A DNA stretch of 64,000 nt, taken from positions 25,948,505-26,012,504 of the forward strand of contig NC_056535.1 of NCBI RefSeq assembly GCF_910596095.1, in the 5' to 3' direction. Position numbers and translations under genes: made by a program. The DNA comes from Thunnus maccoyii (lineage: Eukaryota > Chordata > Actinopteri > Scombriformes > Scombridae). Below are positions 24,101 to 35,270 of the stretch, in pieces (the first letter of the stretch is position 1; every line of letters starts with the position of its first letter). The notes under the pieces were generated by a model that saw only the letters and a program-made list of their open reading frames with translations, was not told where the DNA came from and ran no database searches.

Positions 24101-26063
24101 GGGCTGTTTTTCATAGCTTTTGAAAAACTAACTTTCTGGAGATACAAGGTTTTCATGGGACAATATATTCCTTTTGCATATGTACTCTAATAATGACTGT
24201 CATTAGATGGTTGCAAACACTGTGTTAACAGTAGAGTCATATCTATTCACAGCTGGCATGCAAACATATATTAGCATAAGCGGTACTACCTTCTTCCCCC
24301 TCCTCCTCCTCTGCTACTTCCTCCACCTCCTCCTCCTCTTCTGCGCAGACCAAGCATGTAGGGTTAGCAAGCAAACAATATGTTGGTCTCACACAACATT
24401 TAGATCAACATTATTTTTGCCATTTGTGTGTATTTTTGACGATGCCTTCAAAAACAAGAAAACATTCTCTTATATTCTGACTTGTACTGTTGCAATTTTC
24501 ATATATTGTACCCCTTGCTGACCTGCACAGCACTCTGTTATTTCATTTTAACATTAGTAAATATTTTATCCACTAATTCCCAGTTAGGCAATAGTGGATA
24601 TGTAGCTTCACTCTTGCATTTAAATAATACTTTTTAAATTACTATTTTTTTAATGAAACTGTGCAGATAACGTCTTTCCTATTATAATTTTTAAAATAGT
24701 GGCTTACCAAAAAATTAACTATACTAATTCTAGTTCTAATGCTCAACAGATATCGCACAATTTGGATATGACTAAAGTAGGAGAGTGATTCTTGCCATTT
24801 TGCCACCAGCTTCCCGACAGTTGCATTTAGCTTTTGCAACACTGTTTGCAAAGGAGTGTTATTAGAGCTGTGTTTTTTGTTCCCAACATTGCTTTCCTTA
24901 TTGGGCATCTGTGGGAAACAGTGACAACAAGCTTTTAGTCAGAGTCCCTTTGGCCACAGGGTGTAACTCAACCTCTTTCCATTGGAAAGACGGTAATCCA
25001 ACCTGCATTTAGACAACTTCTAACAGGCATAAAAGTAAAAGTGGGTATTGTGCCTGCACCGCTATCTTCCCCAAGGTCCTCTAATGAGAACATAAGCTGA
25101 CCTACATTACTCTAACAGCGATTCCACATAGAAGGAGACAGGTGCTGTTTAGTTTTAGGGACAGCAGGGCTGCACAGTGGCCCTCATGGACAGCCATACA
25201 AAAGAGACAGAAATAGAGGTAAGACCCCTTATCTCTTTGATGGCAACCCATTGCATCATTTGAATTGAAAGGACAGATCCTCAGGGATGTGCACGGTAAA
25301 CTATCTCCAGCCTCAGACAGCGAGGACTGACTGAGAGGACAAAGGTCAATCTGGCAGAAAAGCTCAAGGACAGCAGCTGCCTCTGCAGTGGCACTGATAT
25401 GCCAAAAATACAGTATGCTGTGCAGTGAAGCCAGCAGCTTAGCAAATGCGGTGTGTTAAGTAACTGAGAATGTTTAAATGCAAGGCTTAAGTGTGTAAAG
25501 CAGGTAATAAAGTGGCAGCAAAAATACAACCAGACTCTTAAAGGTGATGCATTTAGAAGCAAAGTTTTACATTGCTTTCACAGATATTGTTTGTATTAAA
25601 ATACATACCAACAATATCCTCCTCTCCTTCACACCATACACACAAAGAGAGGTAAAGAACAGAAGTCAACGGTCATGGCAAAGTACTTAACACTTATATT
25701 AAACATGGGCATAAATGCATTTGTGATATATTGTACATACATGCAGCATTATTGCATCATGCATACATTTTTTTTTTTCAATTTTGTTTTTTCTGTATTC
25801 TATGTGAAGCAGCTGTCTGACAACATGCAGCTGCCTGAATCTGCAGCCTAATTACTACACTTCAGTTACAAACTGTGAAGACTCATTTTGCCCATGTGTT
25901 GGGTTCTGTGAGGAGATAAACTGACTTACGTTCTTCCCTGAAAGGAAAAAAAAAAAAACACCAAAAATATTTTATTAGAATTGATTCCATCTATGCTGGC
26001 ATTATCTTTGCTATCATCACACTCATTTACTCACTCATATGTGGCATCTTCTGTGTCTGACAT
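18138..26063 (-). CDS. tnnt2: Troponin T, tnnt2 (cardiac) type by gene order
   Basis: Tropomyosin-anchoring subunit of troponin. Minus-strand coding exons in order: 26063-26035, 25937-25930, 24340-24290, 22752-22726, 22572-22551, 22458-22395, 22298-22182, 22064-21987, 21749-21648, 21560-21451, 21304-21214, 20210-20170, 18177-18138. Phases all join, giving 259 aa. Residues 1-40 are acidic. Residues 46-110 hold the first tropomyosin site ([29 protein letters not shown]). Residues 110-165 form a charged helix, and about 170-240 the coiled coil with TnI ([27 protein letters not shown]). The human GRWK C-terminus is replaced by the basic end [11 protein letters not shown], and the usual MMHFGGY-like segment reads LSFTGYK, so this copy is divergent. 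The cardiac assignment rests on linkage to pkp1 and tnni1; a teleost-specific or slow-type paralogue is possible. Confidence 0.93.
18480..18625. repeat. Possible interspersed repeat tail in the last troponin T intron
   Basis: The phrases ACGCATTTCAGCCATTAAGG and CTTTCGTCAGGGCAAG resemble a phrase common in fish repeats (reverse: CTGACGAAAGCC...GCTGAAATGCG). The extent is unknown. Confidence 0.35.
20531..20900. repeat. Possible interspersed repeat in a troponin T intron
   Basis: It begins AAAGGTGCAATAAATGACTT, similar to the start of the block at 13079, and contains CATGGCTGCTGAG and AAAATATGTTTCTG phrases seen widely in fish. Low confidence. Confidence 0.35.
21878..21914. repeat. Perfect 37-bp palindrome in a troponin T intron
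   Basis: The left arm 21878-21895 reads ATACAATCTCTAAATGAT. One A follows at 21896, and the right arm 21897-21914 is its exact complement. Arms of 18 bp with a 1-nt spacer could form a cruciform in DNA or a hairpin in the transcript. Confidence 0.95.
24290..24340 (-). CDS. tnnt2: Acidic cassette exon of troponin T
   Basis: Fifty-one nt flanked by CTGCGCAG and GTAGTA. In the phase set by its neighbours it encodes 17 residues, almost all Glu (QEEEEVEEV then AEEEEGEE). A multiple of three, it can be skipped without shifting frame, as for the alternatively spliced acidic exons of vertebrate cardiac troponin T. Easily missed because the plus strand of the same DNA is open for 104 codons. Confidence 0.85.
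25930..25937 (-). CDS. tnnt2: 8-nt microexon of troponin T
   Basis: GGAAGAAC lies between TTTCAG and GTAAGT, with a long polypyrimidine tract. It joins exon 1 (ending TATGA) to give YEEE and sets the phase needed by the next exon. Skipping it would shift the frame. Confidence 0.8.
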
Positions 26064-26264
26064 GTTTAGGATGCAGCACCTGTATGAGTAAATACAATTC
26101 AGAAGAGTATAGTTAGTGATAAAAAAACAACCTGAGATGATATAATGATGCCAGTTTGAACCCACATGTCTAAAAAACACTTGCACAGAGGAATAATATA
26201 AGTGATATTATAACATAATCTCCATTTACTGTTAAAAACATATAAGAAGAGCATACAGACTTAC

Positions 26265-26315
26265 CCAGATAGTGTGATGTGCGCTTGTGATGGGGTTCAG
26301 TGGGAAATTGTATAC
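26265..26315 (-). other. tnnt2: Non-coding first exon of troponin T (inferred)
   Basis: The minus strand reads CTATCTGG followed by GTAAGTCTG, a strong donor at 26264. The coding exon has its own acceptor (CATACAG, exon begins 26079) 16 nt before the ATG, so a separate 5' leader is needed. The 5' limit is inferred from the TATA-like site. Confidence 0.55.
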
Positions 26316-26340
26316 TATGCCCTTCTCTGTGGGCCATAAG

Positions 26341-26348
26341 CTTTTAAA
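26341..26348 (-). promoter_or_regulatory. TATA-like box of troponin T
   Basis: TTTAAAAG on the minus strand, about 30 bp before the inferred transcription start and 76 bp before the donor of the leader exon. Confidence 0.45.
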
Positions 26349-28180
26349 CCCAGTAGTGGATCACATGGCGGCAAGCTGCCCAAGTCTACAATGGGTGGGC
26401 ACATACCTGCAAACAGATGGCAAAGGGCATTAGCTAGAATGGAAAAAAACAAAAATTCTCCATGGGCTTGCTTTGCCTATTTTTACATTGCAAAACTAGA
26501 CTTGACAACACAGGATTATTGCTCTCAAAAGGTTTCGGTAACTCAGGTCTGGCAGACGTGGGGAAGGTTAGAAATAATCCATGTAAACCTACTTCTGTGT
26601 GCACACAAGTACACAAAGGCATCGCTCGAGCTCCTCCAATTTCCAAGCAAAGAAACATATTATCAACTGTTACTTAACAGGGTGATTCTGCCGATCACAC
26701 AAACATTACACTTCACAGCACTATGTAACAGCAACAATTTATTCCCTAAATTGGATGTTTTATGCAATCAAATTATTGAGCATTTCCATAGCAGATTGCC
26801 AAGGCTAAAGGGCAAAATAAACCCCGCTCCCTTCTCCAGCACCGTCTCCAGCATCTCGCCTTTAGTCTTGAATCTCTGCCTCGCATGCACTCAAGTGCTA
26901 TAAACAACATCCTTTATGACCCTGCCAAGTATTTTGATACTCCCAGTGTTCTTTATATTGTATTTGACCCCCCAGTCGGGATTATGACTCAAGTGAGCTG
27001 AAGCCAAAATGTAGCTCTGTTTGTAGAGTTGATTGAAAGGAGTCTCTGCTAGAACTGCCACTTGTTGCTGTCTTGTTTACTCTTTAAAAAATCAAATACT
27101 TGAAAAATAAGAAAAATAAAAAAGATAAACATCGCTCTATTGGAGAATTTATTCAACGAGCCTCAAGGTAATCGAATTTTTCAACTCAGCTTTTCAGAAA
27201 TCTGTTGATATTTTATCCCTGAACATGTATCAAAATATATCACTAAATCCTGCACTTTGTTAAAAGACAATACAGTTGGAGTTCACATGATAAAATATGT
27301 ATTGATCCAACACTTTTTGGAACTACTGTAGGAAATGCATTGCAATTCACTGGAGATACTATATTGTCAGTTCCTTCACAGTGGTCTGTTAAGTTTTTTA
27401 AATTATTTGACACTTGACAAGGCTTATCTTAACAAAGGGAACCCCCATGAATTTCACAAAATTTGGAAATTAAAACAATTTAAAAGATAAAAAACAGCAA
27501 TGATCTGAATTTTGAATAAATCTGAATATTATAAATGATAATAATTATTATGGATGCTTAAGGGTGCCCTTTGTCAGGCACTGTGCATTGTAGTCCATGA
27601 TATAGTACGTGTGCATTTGTTTGGATGGTTAGATTTAATTCCCCAATAAGCTCAATAATGGGTCAGCATTGGTACTAGTTTTACAAAATATTGTATGATA
27701 TGTGTATAAGAAAGAAAAAAAGTCTTAAATCCTCATTTCTGTGAAGTAAGTCTGCTGCTCCGGTTTCAAAATATAGTAGAGATTATCTGAGTTTTGCTTT
27801 TGACATTTTGATGCAAAAATTCTGCATTTGTTTACACTAAACACTAATATTTGTTAGATTAATTTATTAATCAGCATACAGAGGAAGTAATACCTATGTA
27901 TTTTCAGTTATGAACATATTCCCAACACTCCTTTCTGACTCAGAGGGGCTCCTGCGGCAACACCACAATTTCTCATTTGATCTATCTAGATGTCTGTGCA
28001 TGTACTGTAAATATAGATACTGAAATATTTTTTACTATTTAAACAAATGTCATGTCAAATATTTGGACTCCCTTTCACCCTGTGGTTGTTTACATATAAG
28101 AGGAAACTTTGTTTGTTTGCTCCATAAAGTCTGGGGTGTTGAAACACAAACAGTCAACTGACCCATATTCTCTGTGTTTT

Positions 28181-28224
28181 AACCATGGATGTTTTACGAG
28201 AGCTTTTATGATACATCCATGGTT
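28181..28224. repeat. Inverted repeat, 12-bp arms
   Basis: AACCATGGATGT (28181-28192) and ACATCCATGGTT (28213-28224) with a 20-nt loop. Possibly a short solo hairpin or MITE core. Confidence 0.8.
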
Positions 28225-29369
28225 TTAACATGTTTGTAATGCTAACAAGGACAGAGGGAAAATCAGCACACACATCCGATGAAAACATTTTATTTGTAGT
28301 TCAGTTAATCAACATTTTGGCAAATCTTGCCTATTTCAGGATAAAAGCTAGTAATCCTCTTACTGACATACATGTAGATAGAAATAGTCCATGGAGATGC
28401 TGCCGCCATTAATATCGAAATAAGATTGTCATACTTATTACATACTTATTTATTTTAACGTTTCTATCACTTGATAAAACACCTCAATGAAAGAAGTTTT
28501 TGTTTGAAAGTTTAGAGTTTGTGTTTCTAGTATTAGTTGAGTGGGCTGCAACAAAAGCTGTAAAACAATGTTAGGAAGTCAGACAATCACAGAAAAGTAA
28601 TGTGTTCTAAGTGGTTTCCTTTGATTGAATAAACCATTTCTTTTCTCAACTGTATTGTAGCAACCCCACCCATCTGGCTGAGTCAGTTTAAACAAACAAT
28701 ACAAAGCACTTAGACATCCCAATACTTTTAACCCTGAAATGACACTAGTCTTAACAAGGAACCTCAGCTCACACAAGTCCCTGTATTTTTTTGAGACTTA
28801 TTATTAATATACCCTTCAGCTTTTCAAATCACTGTACAGCATTTACTTAGACATAAACAATATTTTCACCCAGGTTTTTATCTGGAGTTGCTTGGCTGAA
28901 ATCTGCTAGTTTAACATCTCTGCCACTATCTCAGTAAACTGTGAGTTGATACTGCCATCATGTGGAGAGGGTGCATCAAAGCATCTTCCTGTCTGTGTCA
29001 TCTTTGAGAATCTAATAATAATAATCTGAATCAATCTGTCAATGAATGTATGACATTTGAAACCTAGCACTCAACCCAAACATTTGGAAAGATTTCATCA
29101 GATGAGAAAGTTTGTGGGTGTTGATGTTATCTAAACTTTCTATCTTTTAAAAATATGAATACAAATTCATGGTCAATGTACAAGAATTTAAGAACAAACA
29201 CTAGGGTCATGAGCTCAAATCCACTGCCCACAATAGCATAATATTGTCTATACACCAAAACACACACTGCAATAGTAGATTTTCAATGAATGTGTACTTT
29301 AATGTGTTAGTCATTCAATTTGACTAAATGGACAATTGTGCTTCTTTTTTTGTTTTAATACTTTAAGAA

Positions 29370-29830
29370 AGTTCCAATTAAAGCTGGGGTGCGGGACTCT
29401 TGTCTCCCCCTCCTGGCAGTGAGCGTACTTACAAAAACACAACGCTTATGTCATACTACATCACTACTGTTGCAGCTGTAAAACGGTGGGTGTTTTGAGC
29501 ATCACACAACCCCAGTGAAATGACTCGTTTCACTATCAGAATTTTCGCTCCGATAACATTTGGAAAATGTAGAAAACCCGCACGATTAAATTATTTTACC
29601 CCCCTTCAAGTTAGCAGAGGACTAACCAGAAGTTGGCTGGCGGAAGTCTGCATTCGAGCATTTATCCTGCCAGCGCGGGAGTGTCAAACCCGACACCAGA
29701 TTAAAATCTGTATAATATGAAATACAGAGAGATTTATCTGGTGGTGATAGGTTTAAGCATTAAGCATTGTGTGAACTCGTTTGAATGTAACGGACGTTCA
29801 TTTATATGTAAAAGTTCCCACTGCAGGTTT
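29370..29830. repeat. Probable interspersed repeat
   Basis: AATTAAAGCTGGGGTGCGGG and following CTCCCCCTCCTGGCAGTG resemble the start of common teleost elements. The GC content is higher than in the surroundings. Boundaries and family are not determined. Confidence 0.35.
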
Positions 29831-30763
29831 AAATGCAGTAGTTCTATGTAAGCAACCAATCGTTACCAGTTCCGTACGTTACATATACTGTAGGTAAACC
29901 TAAAGTACAAGCAAGAGCAAAGATAAGAGGAAAGTCTGAGGATTTAGGATTTATTCCCTGCTGAACTGCATATACCACTTCTTCACTTCACCAAGCTACA
30001 GTAAGTTTTAACTGCTTGTTCTAGCATACATATTTAGATTGAATCTCCTGCAGACCTGTTTGTTGATATGTTAGCATCTGCTTGCTGCTAATTTCTGCTC
30101 TTCTGCTGCTGTGCATACACCTTATTTGCATCGGTAGTACTTGTAAATTAATTCTTTGAAATGGCTGAGCTTGTAGTGGCTAAGATTAGCTTTTGCGTGG
30201 TTGCTGTTTGGTTCCTACATTTTTAGCTTTGATTTATGGTGATTACCCGGCCTCATTGTTACATCTCTAGTGAAAACTGGATCTTCACTATGAACTAGGC
30301 CTATTGATACATTGTTTTTGAGTGTACTGTCTTAAAAAGGTTATGTTTCTGCATCCTTCATTAAAATATGTCTGTGCAGGACAAGCAGTGGATAAAACTG
30401 CACATCACCATGAAAAACGTCAGAAATCCGCTAAAAGTTAAATCAGAACAGCTGACTGATGTCTGTGAATGCAAAACCATTACAACATTAAAAAGATTAA
30501 CAACAAAAAAAAAAGCCACACAGAGAGTGAGAGATTGCATATGCTGTGTTTATTTCAGTGACAATGAAACTAAACACACTGTAAATTTGGGTGTTAGAGG
30601 AAAAAGACACTGGATATAAAATATTAAGATATTTTCTGTGACCTTGTGAAGAGTTTGAGTTTTTATGCATTTATGTTTTGTGCTGATGGCCAACACGCTA
30701 TGCATGACAAGTGATTGTATTTGACATAAAATGAAAGCCAGTTGTTTGTTTGTTAACACCTGT

Positions 30764-32826
30764 CTACTGGCTGGGGCCCTTTGCTGCATCAAACATCTTC
30801 TTGCGGCCCTCCATGCCTGACATGGCTTCCACATTCTTCCTCCAGTCGCTCACCTCCACTGTCTTCTCCTGCAACACAAGGAATAGATATTAGAACTGTA
30901 TTTTAAAATATGTTCCAGTGTAGAGTGACTTGCTCTAATATGATTAAGGGAAAAGGATCTTATGCACATAGGATTTATGTAATTCCCCTTTCAGTCCATG
31001 TGTTTGGTCTACAAGAATTCAGTCAGATGTTTGATGCAGTTTCTCAATTCAGCTACAACCTCTCCTTTAACCAGAATCACTATATATGTACTATAGGAAT
31101 AATCTGATATTTTGACCCTTGCAACAGTGGTTTCTTTTTGTTTTGCAAGCTAAGAAAAGCTAATTAAACATTTGTCACACTTTGTCAGTCACCCTCCATA
31201 GGAGCATCAGCTGAAGGCCTAATGTGAAAATGTGCTACATAGATTATCACCATGGAAAACATCCTTGCCACAACTGCTGCTCATGTTCCATGGAAATTAA
31301 TCTTAAAAAAAACAAAAAGGTTTTAACAGGATTGCATCACGTTTTCCTCTGACCAAAAGCGTATCCCTAGCTTTTCTTTTCTCCAAACCCACCTTTTCTG
31401 TGTCCTCCTTCTTGACTGATTTGAGATTAGCTCGCAGATCCAAAGAGACCTTGTGTTTGGAGCCCAGTAGGGAGCGCAGGATGGCGTCAGCAGACACCCT
31501 GACCCTTCTCAGGTTGGGCCTCTTAAACTTCCCTCGCAGGTCCAGTACCTTGATGTTTAGGTCTTTGATCTGTGGTGAAAGTACAGAAAAAGTTATTGTT
31601 GGTCATTTGCCGTGGACAATGACAGCCATTCCACTTATTAAGATTTGTGTGCCCAGTTGTATAATCAGTTAATTTAAAGCTGAACTTTCTAGATGTTGAG
31701 ATACACGGTACTTTTTGGACTACATCAGCAAACTGTCGCAGCTTCGAGGTATGTGTCTGTTTATTTATTTGTTGTTGATATGGAAATTATCAGTGCTTAG
31801 TCATTGTTATCATTCTTAACCAGTGTTATGTTACCTCTCTGGTGTTGTGCAAGACTTTGGCTTCAATATCATACCGCTCCTCGTCCACCACATCTATTTT
31901 GGCATGCAGCTCTTGACATAATGTCTATATAGAAAATAAGAGGAATTAGATGTCACCTGTAATATTGCATAAATCATCTCAGACAACACGCAGAATTTAA
32001 AGAGTTTTAGTTTGCAAATCTGAACAAAACAGTGGTGAGTGTAAAATGCTACCTGTAGCTCTGCTAAGGACATGCTGCTCGTCTGTACTGGAGGAGCTTT
32101 TTCTTCCAGGTACCTTTCCTTCTGCTCCTCTTTTTCTACCATTTCCTGCTCCAGATCCTCCTTAGCCTTGGCTACCATCAAGCTCTGAGACACCACACAA
32201 AAATAAATGTAACTGAGATAATATAAGACTTTATTGATGCCCAGAGGGGGAAATCAAATGTTACAGCAGTGCAGGAAACAAGGTAACAGATAAGAACTCA
32301 GAGTAATAAACACAACAAATAAAAAGTCATGTAAATGGAATTCAGTCTATGCACATAGGATGGAGGAGTGTGTGGGGTGAGATGATGATGGTGGTGGTGA
32401 TGGTGGGCCTTCACAGGTCTTTCATCCTGTTGTCACAGTTCTTGTTGTACAACTGCTTGATTTACTGTTTTTCTGACTGTAGATTCAGTCTTTGGAAACG
32501 TGACTGAAGACTCACCTTTAGCATCAGCTTGCGAGAGGCTGAGATTTTAGATTTCCTCTGCAAAAAGAATGAAGATTTTGTCTTATTGGCATTTTATTAG
32601 ACAATAATTTTGAGATTGTCAGTATATTTTTAGTCATCTTACCTCCATTCTATGGGTGGACATTCATTTGTAAACATGTAAGACAAAATGAAAGACACCA
32701 AAGCTTAACATTAATATCCAACTGTCATAATGTGTGTTTCTATAGATAAATCACATTTCCTGTATGAACTCTGATGAAATGGAAACAAGAAACAGAAACA
32801 CAATACACTTACGCTTTCTCAGGCAT
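30764..32826 (-). CDS. tnni1: Troponin I, slow skeletal type
   Basis: Inhibitory subunit of troponin: it blocks actomyosin at low Ca2+ and is released when Ca2+-loaded troponin C binds its switch segment. Minus-strand coding exons: 32826-32813, 32649-32643 (7 nt), 32557-32516, 32184-32053, 31924-31835, 31569-31393, 30868-30764. Phases join, giving 188 aa against 187 in human TNNI1. The start MPEKAMERKSKI lacks the long N-terminal extension of cardiac TnI. Residues 22-95 form the IT-arm helices ([22 protein letters not shown]). Residues 106-120 are the inhibitory peptide ([13 protein letters not shown]), and the switch region follows ([17 protein letters not shown]). The C-terminus has the actin-binding mobile segment ([20 protein letters not shown]). 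Similarity to human TNNI1 is high throughout. Same strand as tnnt2, a conserved TnT-TnI pairing in vertebrates. Confidence 0.96.
32643..32649 (-). CDS. tnni1: 7-nt microexon of tnni1
   Basis: AATGGAG between CCCATAG and GTAAGATG. It joins ATGCCTGAGAAAGC to AGGAAATCT and yields the frame MPEKAME-RKSK, close to human MPEVERKPK. Without it the frame breaks. Confidence 0.78.
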
Positions 32827-33981
32827 CTTGGCTATTTCAATTCTCCCTGGAAGACAAAAATAAAACCTTTTGTCTCTGAAGTGCTTGACATCGGGGACCG
32901 CTTGGGTCTAGTGTCCCAATGGGTCTTAACTATGGTTTCCATTTTAGCTCCACTATACATACATTCCATGTCAGAGTCGACCGTATAGTGTTACAAGAAT
33001 GGGATTAAAGAGTATATGTAGAGACATATACGTGTGATCTTTTACTGCTATCTTGGGTTAATTGTTACTCCATTATTAATCAAGGCATTAGCAATGGTTT
33101 GTCATTTATGGCCACCTGTTTTATGTTTTGTTTTGTTTATACACCATTGTTATGTCTTACTGGTAGAAAGGCCTGCTGGACAAAATCAGCTGGTCACCTC
33201 CCAGTGCTGATAGCACAGTCCCCTGCCAAAAAGCAAGTGATGGCAGACAGGGAGAAGCAAGGCAGCTATTCCGGACAGATAACATTTCCTGCTTTCACCC
33301 CCACTTTTCCACTGGATAAAGACACAAATATAGTAAGGGTCCCCCATGCTTGTAACAGTGCGTAGCTTTGTTTTCTAGAACACCCAGTTGAGTTTATCAA
33401 TTATTTGTCCCATTAGAAAAAAGAAAGAATTAGAAAAAAAACATTGCAAATCAATTAAGGACTGCTTTATGCCAATACTATATGTTTATTTTTTGCAAAA
33501 TGTGATGAATTACTATTATTTGTCAGATATTTAATTTCTTGGTTAAACAAAAATTGACATTTCTGTCCAGTTATATTACACATAAACCATTTTCTGAATT
33601 GATTTTTCAGAAAATGTACCATATATTGATGTAAAATTGCAAAAAGATGGAGGACTCTATATATATCACCCACCTCTAGTTCTACAATCCAATTAACAGT
33701 CTCAAATCCAATTAACAGTGACTTTAAAGAGTCAAATGTATTCTTTATTATTCTATAATTGAGGACATAGTTGTAGCAATTTAATTATCAACACTTTTTT
33801 AAGTAATATTGCTTAGACACGTCGTATTACTTTAAATTTTGATTCTGAATACCAATATTTTAAATAATATCTAATCAAATTGATCAAATCCGAGGTAAAA
33901 GCTAGTTCTCAGATCAAACAAACACAACCTTAGTCACTGGAGACGTATTTCAACTACAGTAGCAGAGATACATGGCCTTAC

Positions 33982-34018
33982 CTTTCTGTGTTGATGCTAT
34001 GGATGCAGACAGACGCAA
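33982..34018 (-). other. tnni1: Non-coding first exon of tnni1 (inferred)
   Basis: The minus strand reads ATCAACACAGAAAG followed by GTAAGG (donor at 33981). The ATG exon has its own acceptor (CTTCCAG, exon begins 32846), so an upstream leader is required. The 5' limit is inferred from the TATA-like site. Confidence 0.5.
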
Positions 34019-34044
34019 AGTGATGGAGAGAAGAGCCCACTAGA

Positions 34045-34101
34045 ATATTTATCTCTTGCTCCCCTTTGTCCCTCCTCTATGTCACAAGGAGACTTAAATA
34101 G
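34045..34101 (-). promoter_or_regulatory. Candidate tnni1 core promoter
   Basis: ATAAATAT (minus, 34045-34052) sits about 30 bp before the inferred start. CTATTTAAGTC (minus, 34091-34101) is one base from a MEF2 site and could also be TATA-like. Inference only. Confidence 0.35.
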
Positions 34102-35039
34102 AAACACACACAGACACGCACAACTACACACACCATGATGAAGGAGTGGTCTCAGGATAACACTGATTGTAATGTTGTGTTGATAGATCACTACTCTCTG
34201 CTTCTTCATAATAATGTGTGTGAACTTTTCTGTGTGCCAGGACGGGATAAACAACATCCTCGTTGACTTTCACTTGACCAGTTTTTCTTTTGGTTGTTAA
34301 TCTGTTATTCTGTTTCACATGGTTGAACTATTTAAATCTTTAGGTAGGATCATCTCTGCTCTTGTACGCCGCATTGTAAACAGAATGTTTTTTTCTCCAA
34401 ATTGAAGCAAACTTCAAGCAGCCATAACAGCCGTAACAGTTTGTCTTGTTACTGTGGAAGATGTGAGAATTTTTTTTGGCTACTGCGAGTGATGGTGGAG
34501 ACGTGCTCTGTCCCCCCTGAGAGTGTAGGGCCTCTTGGTCTGATTAGGATAATAGCTGCAGACAATGCTAAGCCGTGGTTTTAAGGCAGGAATGCAGTTT
34601 CCAGTGTACATTTGGCTGAGGCTTTCCAACTAAACATAGACAAATTGCAGCACCATGTGATGCTGCCACTCTTTGATATGGGGTCCCAGCTTGCGTACTG
34701 TATGTGCGCACGCTCTGTATTTGGGTTCGTGGCCATAGCGTGTGTGCCACAGAGCAAAATGTAAACACAGATGAATGAGTCTGTCTGTGTGAACACGCGT
34801 CTAAGTGCTCAGTTCACTCGTGCAAGGACAATGAGTCCTTAAATTAATCCATGAATTCAGTTGTGCTTGTGTTAGAGATTTAGTCGTCTTCAGCTTGTAC
34901 AGCAGTGACGCAAACCTGGACGTCCAGTTTGAAAGTCGGTCATATATATAGCAACACTTTGTAGTGACACGGCAGCAACCTGCTCTCAAGGTAACAAAGC
35001 TGTGGACTGACAGACAGATGGACAGACAGACCTGTTTAA

Positions 35040-35270
35040 TTTCTCATTTAAAATGTAGAGATAATGTTAAGTCCGGTATGAAATGAGTAACTAAGCCCTG
35101 TCCCCCCTTAGTTACCGTTGCTATGCCTGTAAAGCTTTCTGTTCCCATATGGCAGATATGCAGTTTACCATGATAACATTTCCAATTTGATTTTCCATTC
35201 AAAATTCATAGTAATTTTTGAAAGAATGAGTCGTGTATTACAGACAGACAGACAGACATTGCCATCCATA
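35040..35270 (+). repeat. Dispersed repeat B, copy 1
   Basis: It shares, in order, AAAATGTAGAG, TAATGTTAAGTCC, TTAGTTAC, GTTGCTATGCCTGTAAA, AGATATGCAGTTTAC and TTCAAAATTCATAGTAATTT with 36645-36868, ending in (CAGA)n. Confidence 0.85.

Larger units (their letters stand above)
26349..30600. other. Intergenic between tnnt2 and tnni1, no gene seen
   Basis: About 4.2 kb where human has LAD1. I found no ladinin-like Lys/Glu/Ser-rich coding exon. An open frame at 26391-26903 (+) lacks support and is rejected below. Repeat-like pieces are listed separately. Confidence 0.55.

Noticed and set aside
24207..24521. 104-codon open frame (+) with a Leu/Cys-rich stretch
   Set aside because: It is the complement of the acidic troponin T exon (Glu codons read as Leu/Phe/Ser) plus flanking intron.
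26391..26903. 170-codon open frame (+) just beyond the troponin T promoter
   Set aside because: Longest single open frame in the window, but it has no recognisable domain and no clear promoter or poly(A) context, and another frame is also open there. A chance ORF is more likely.
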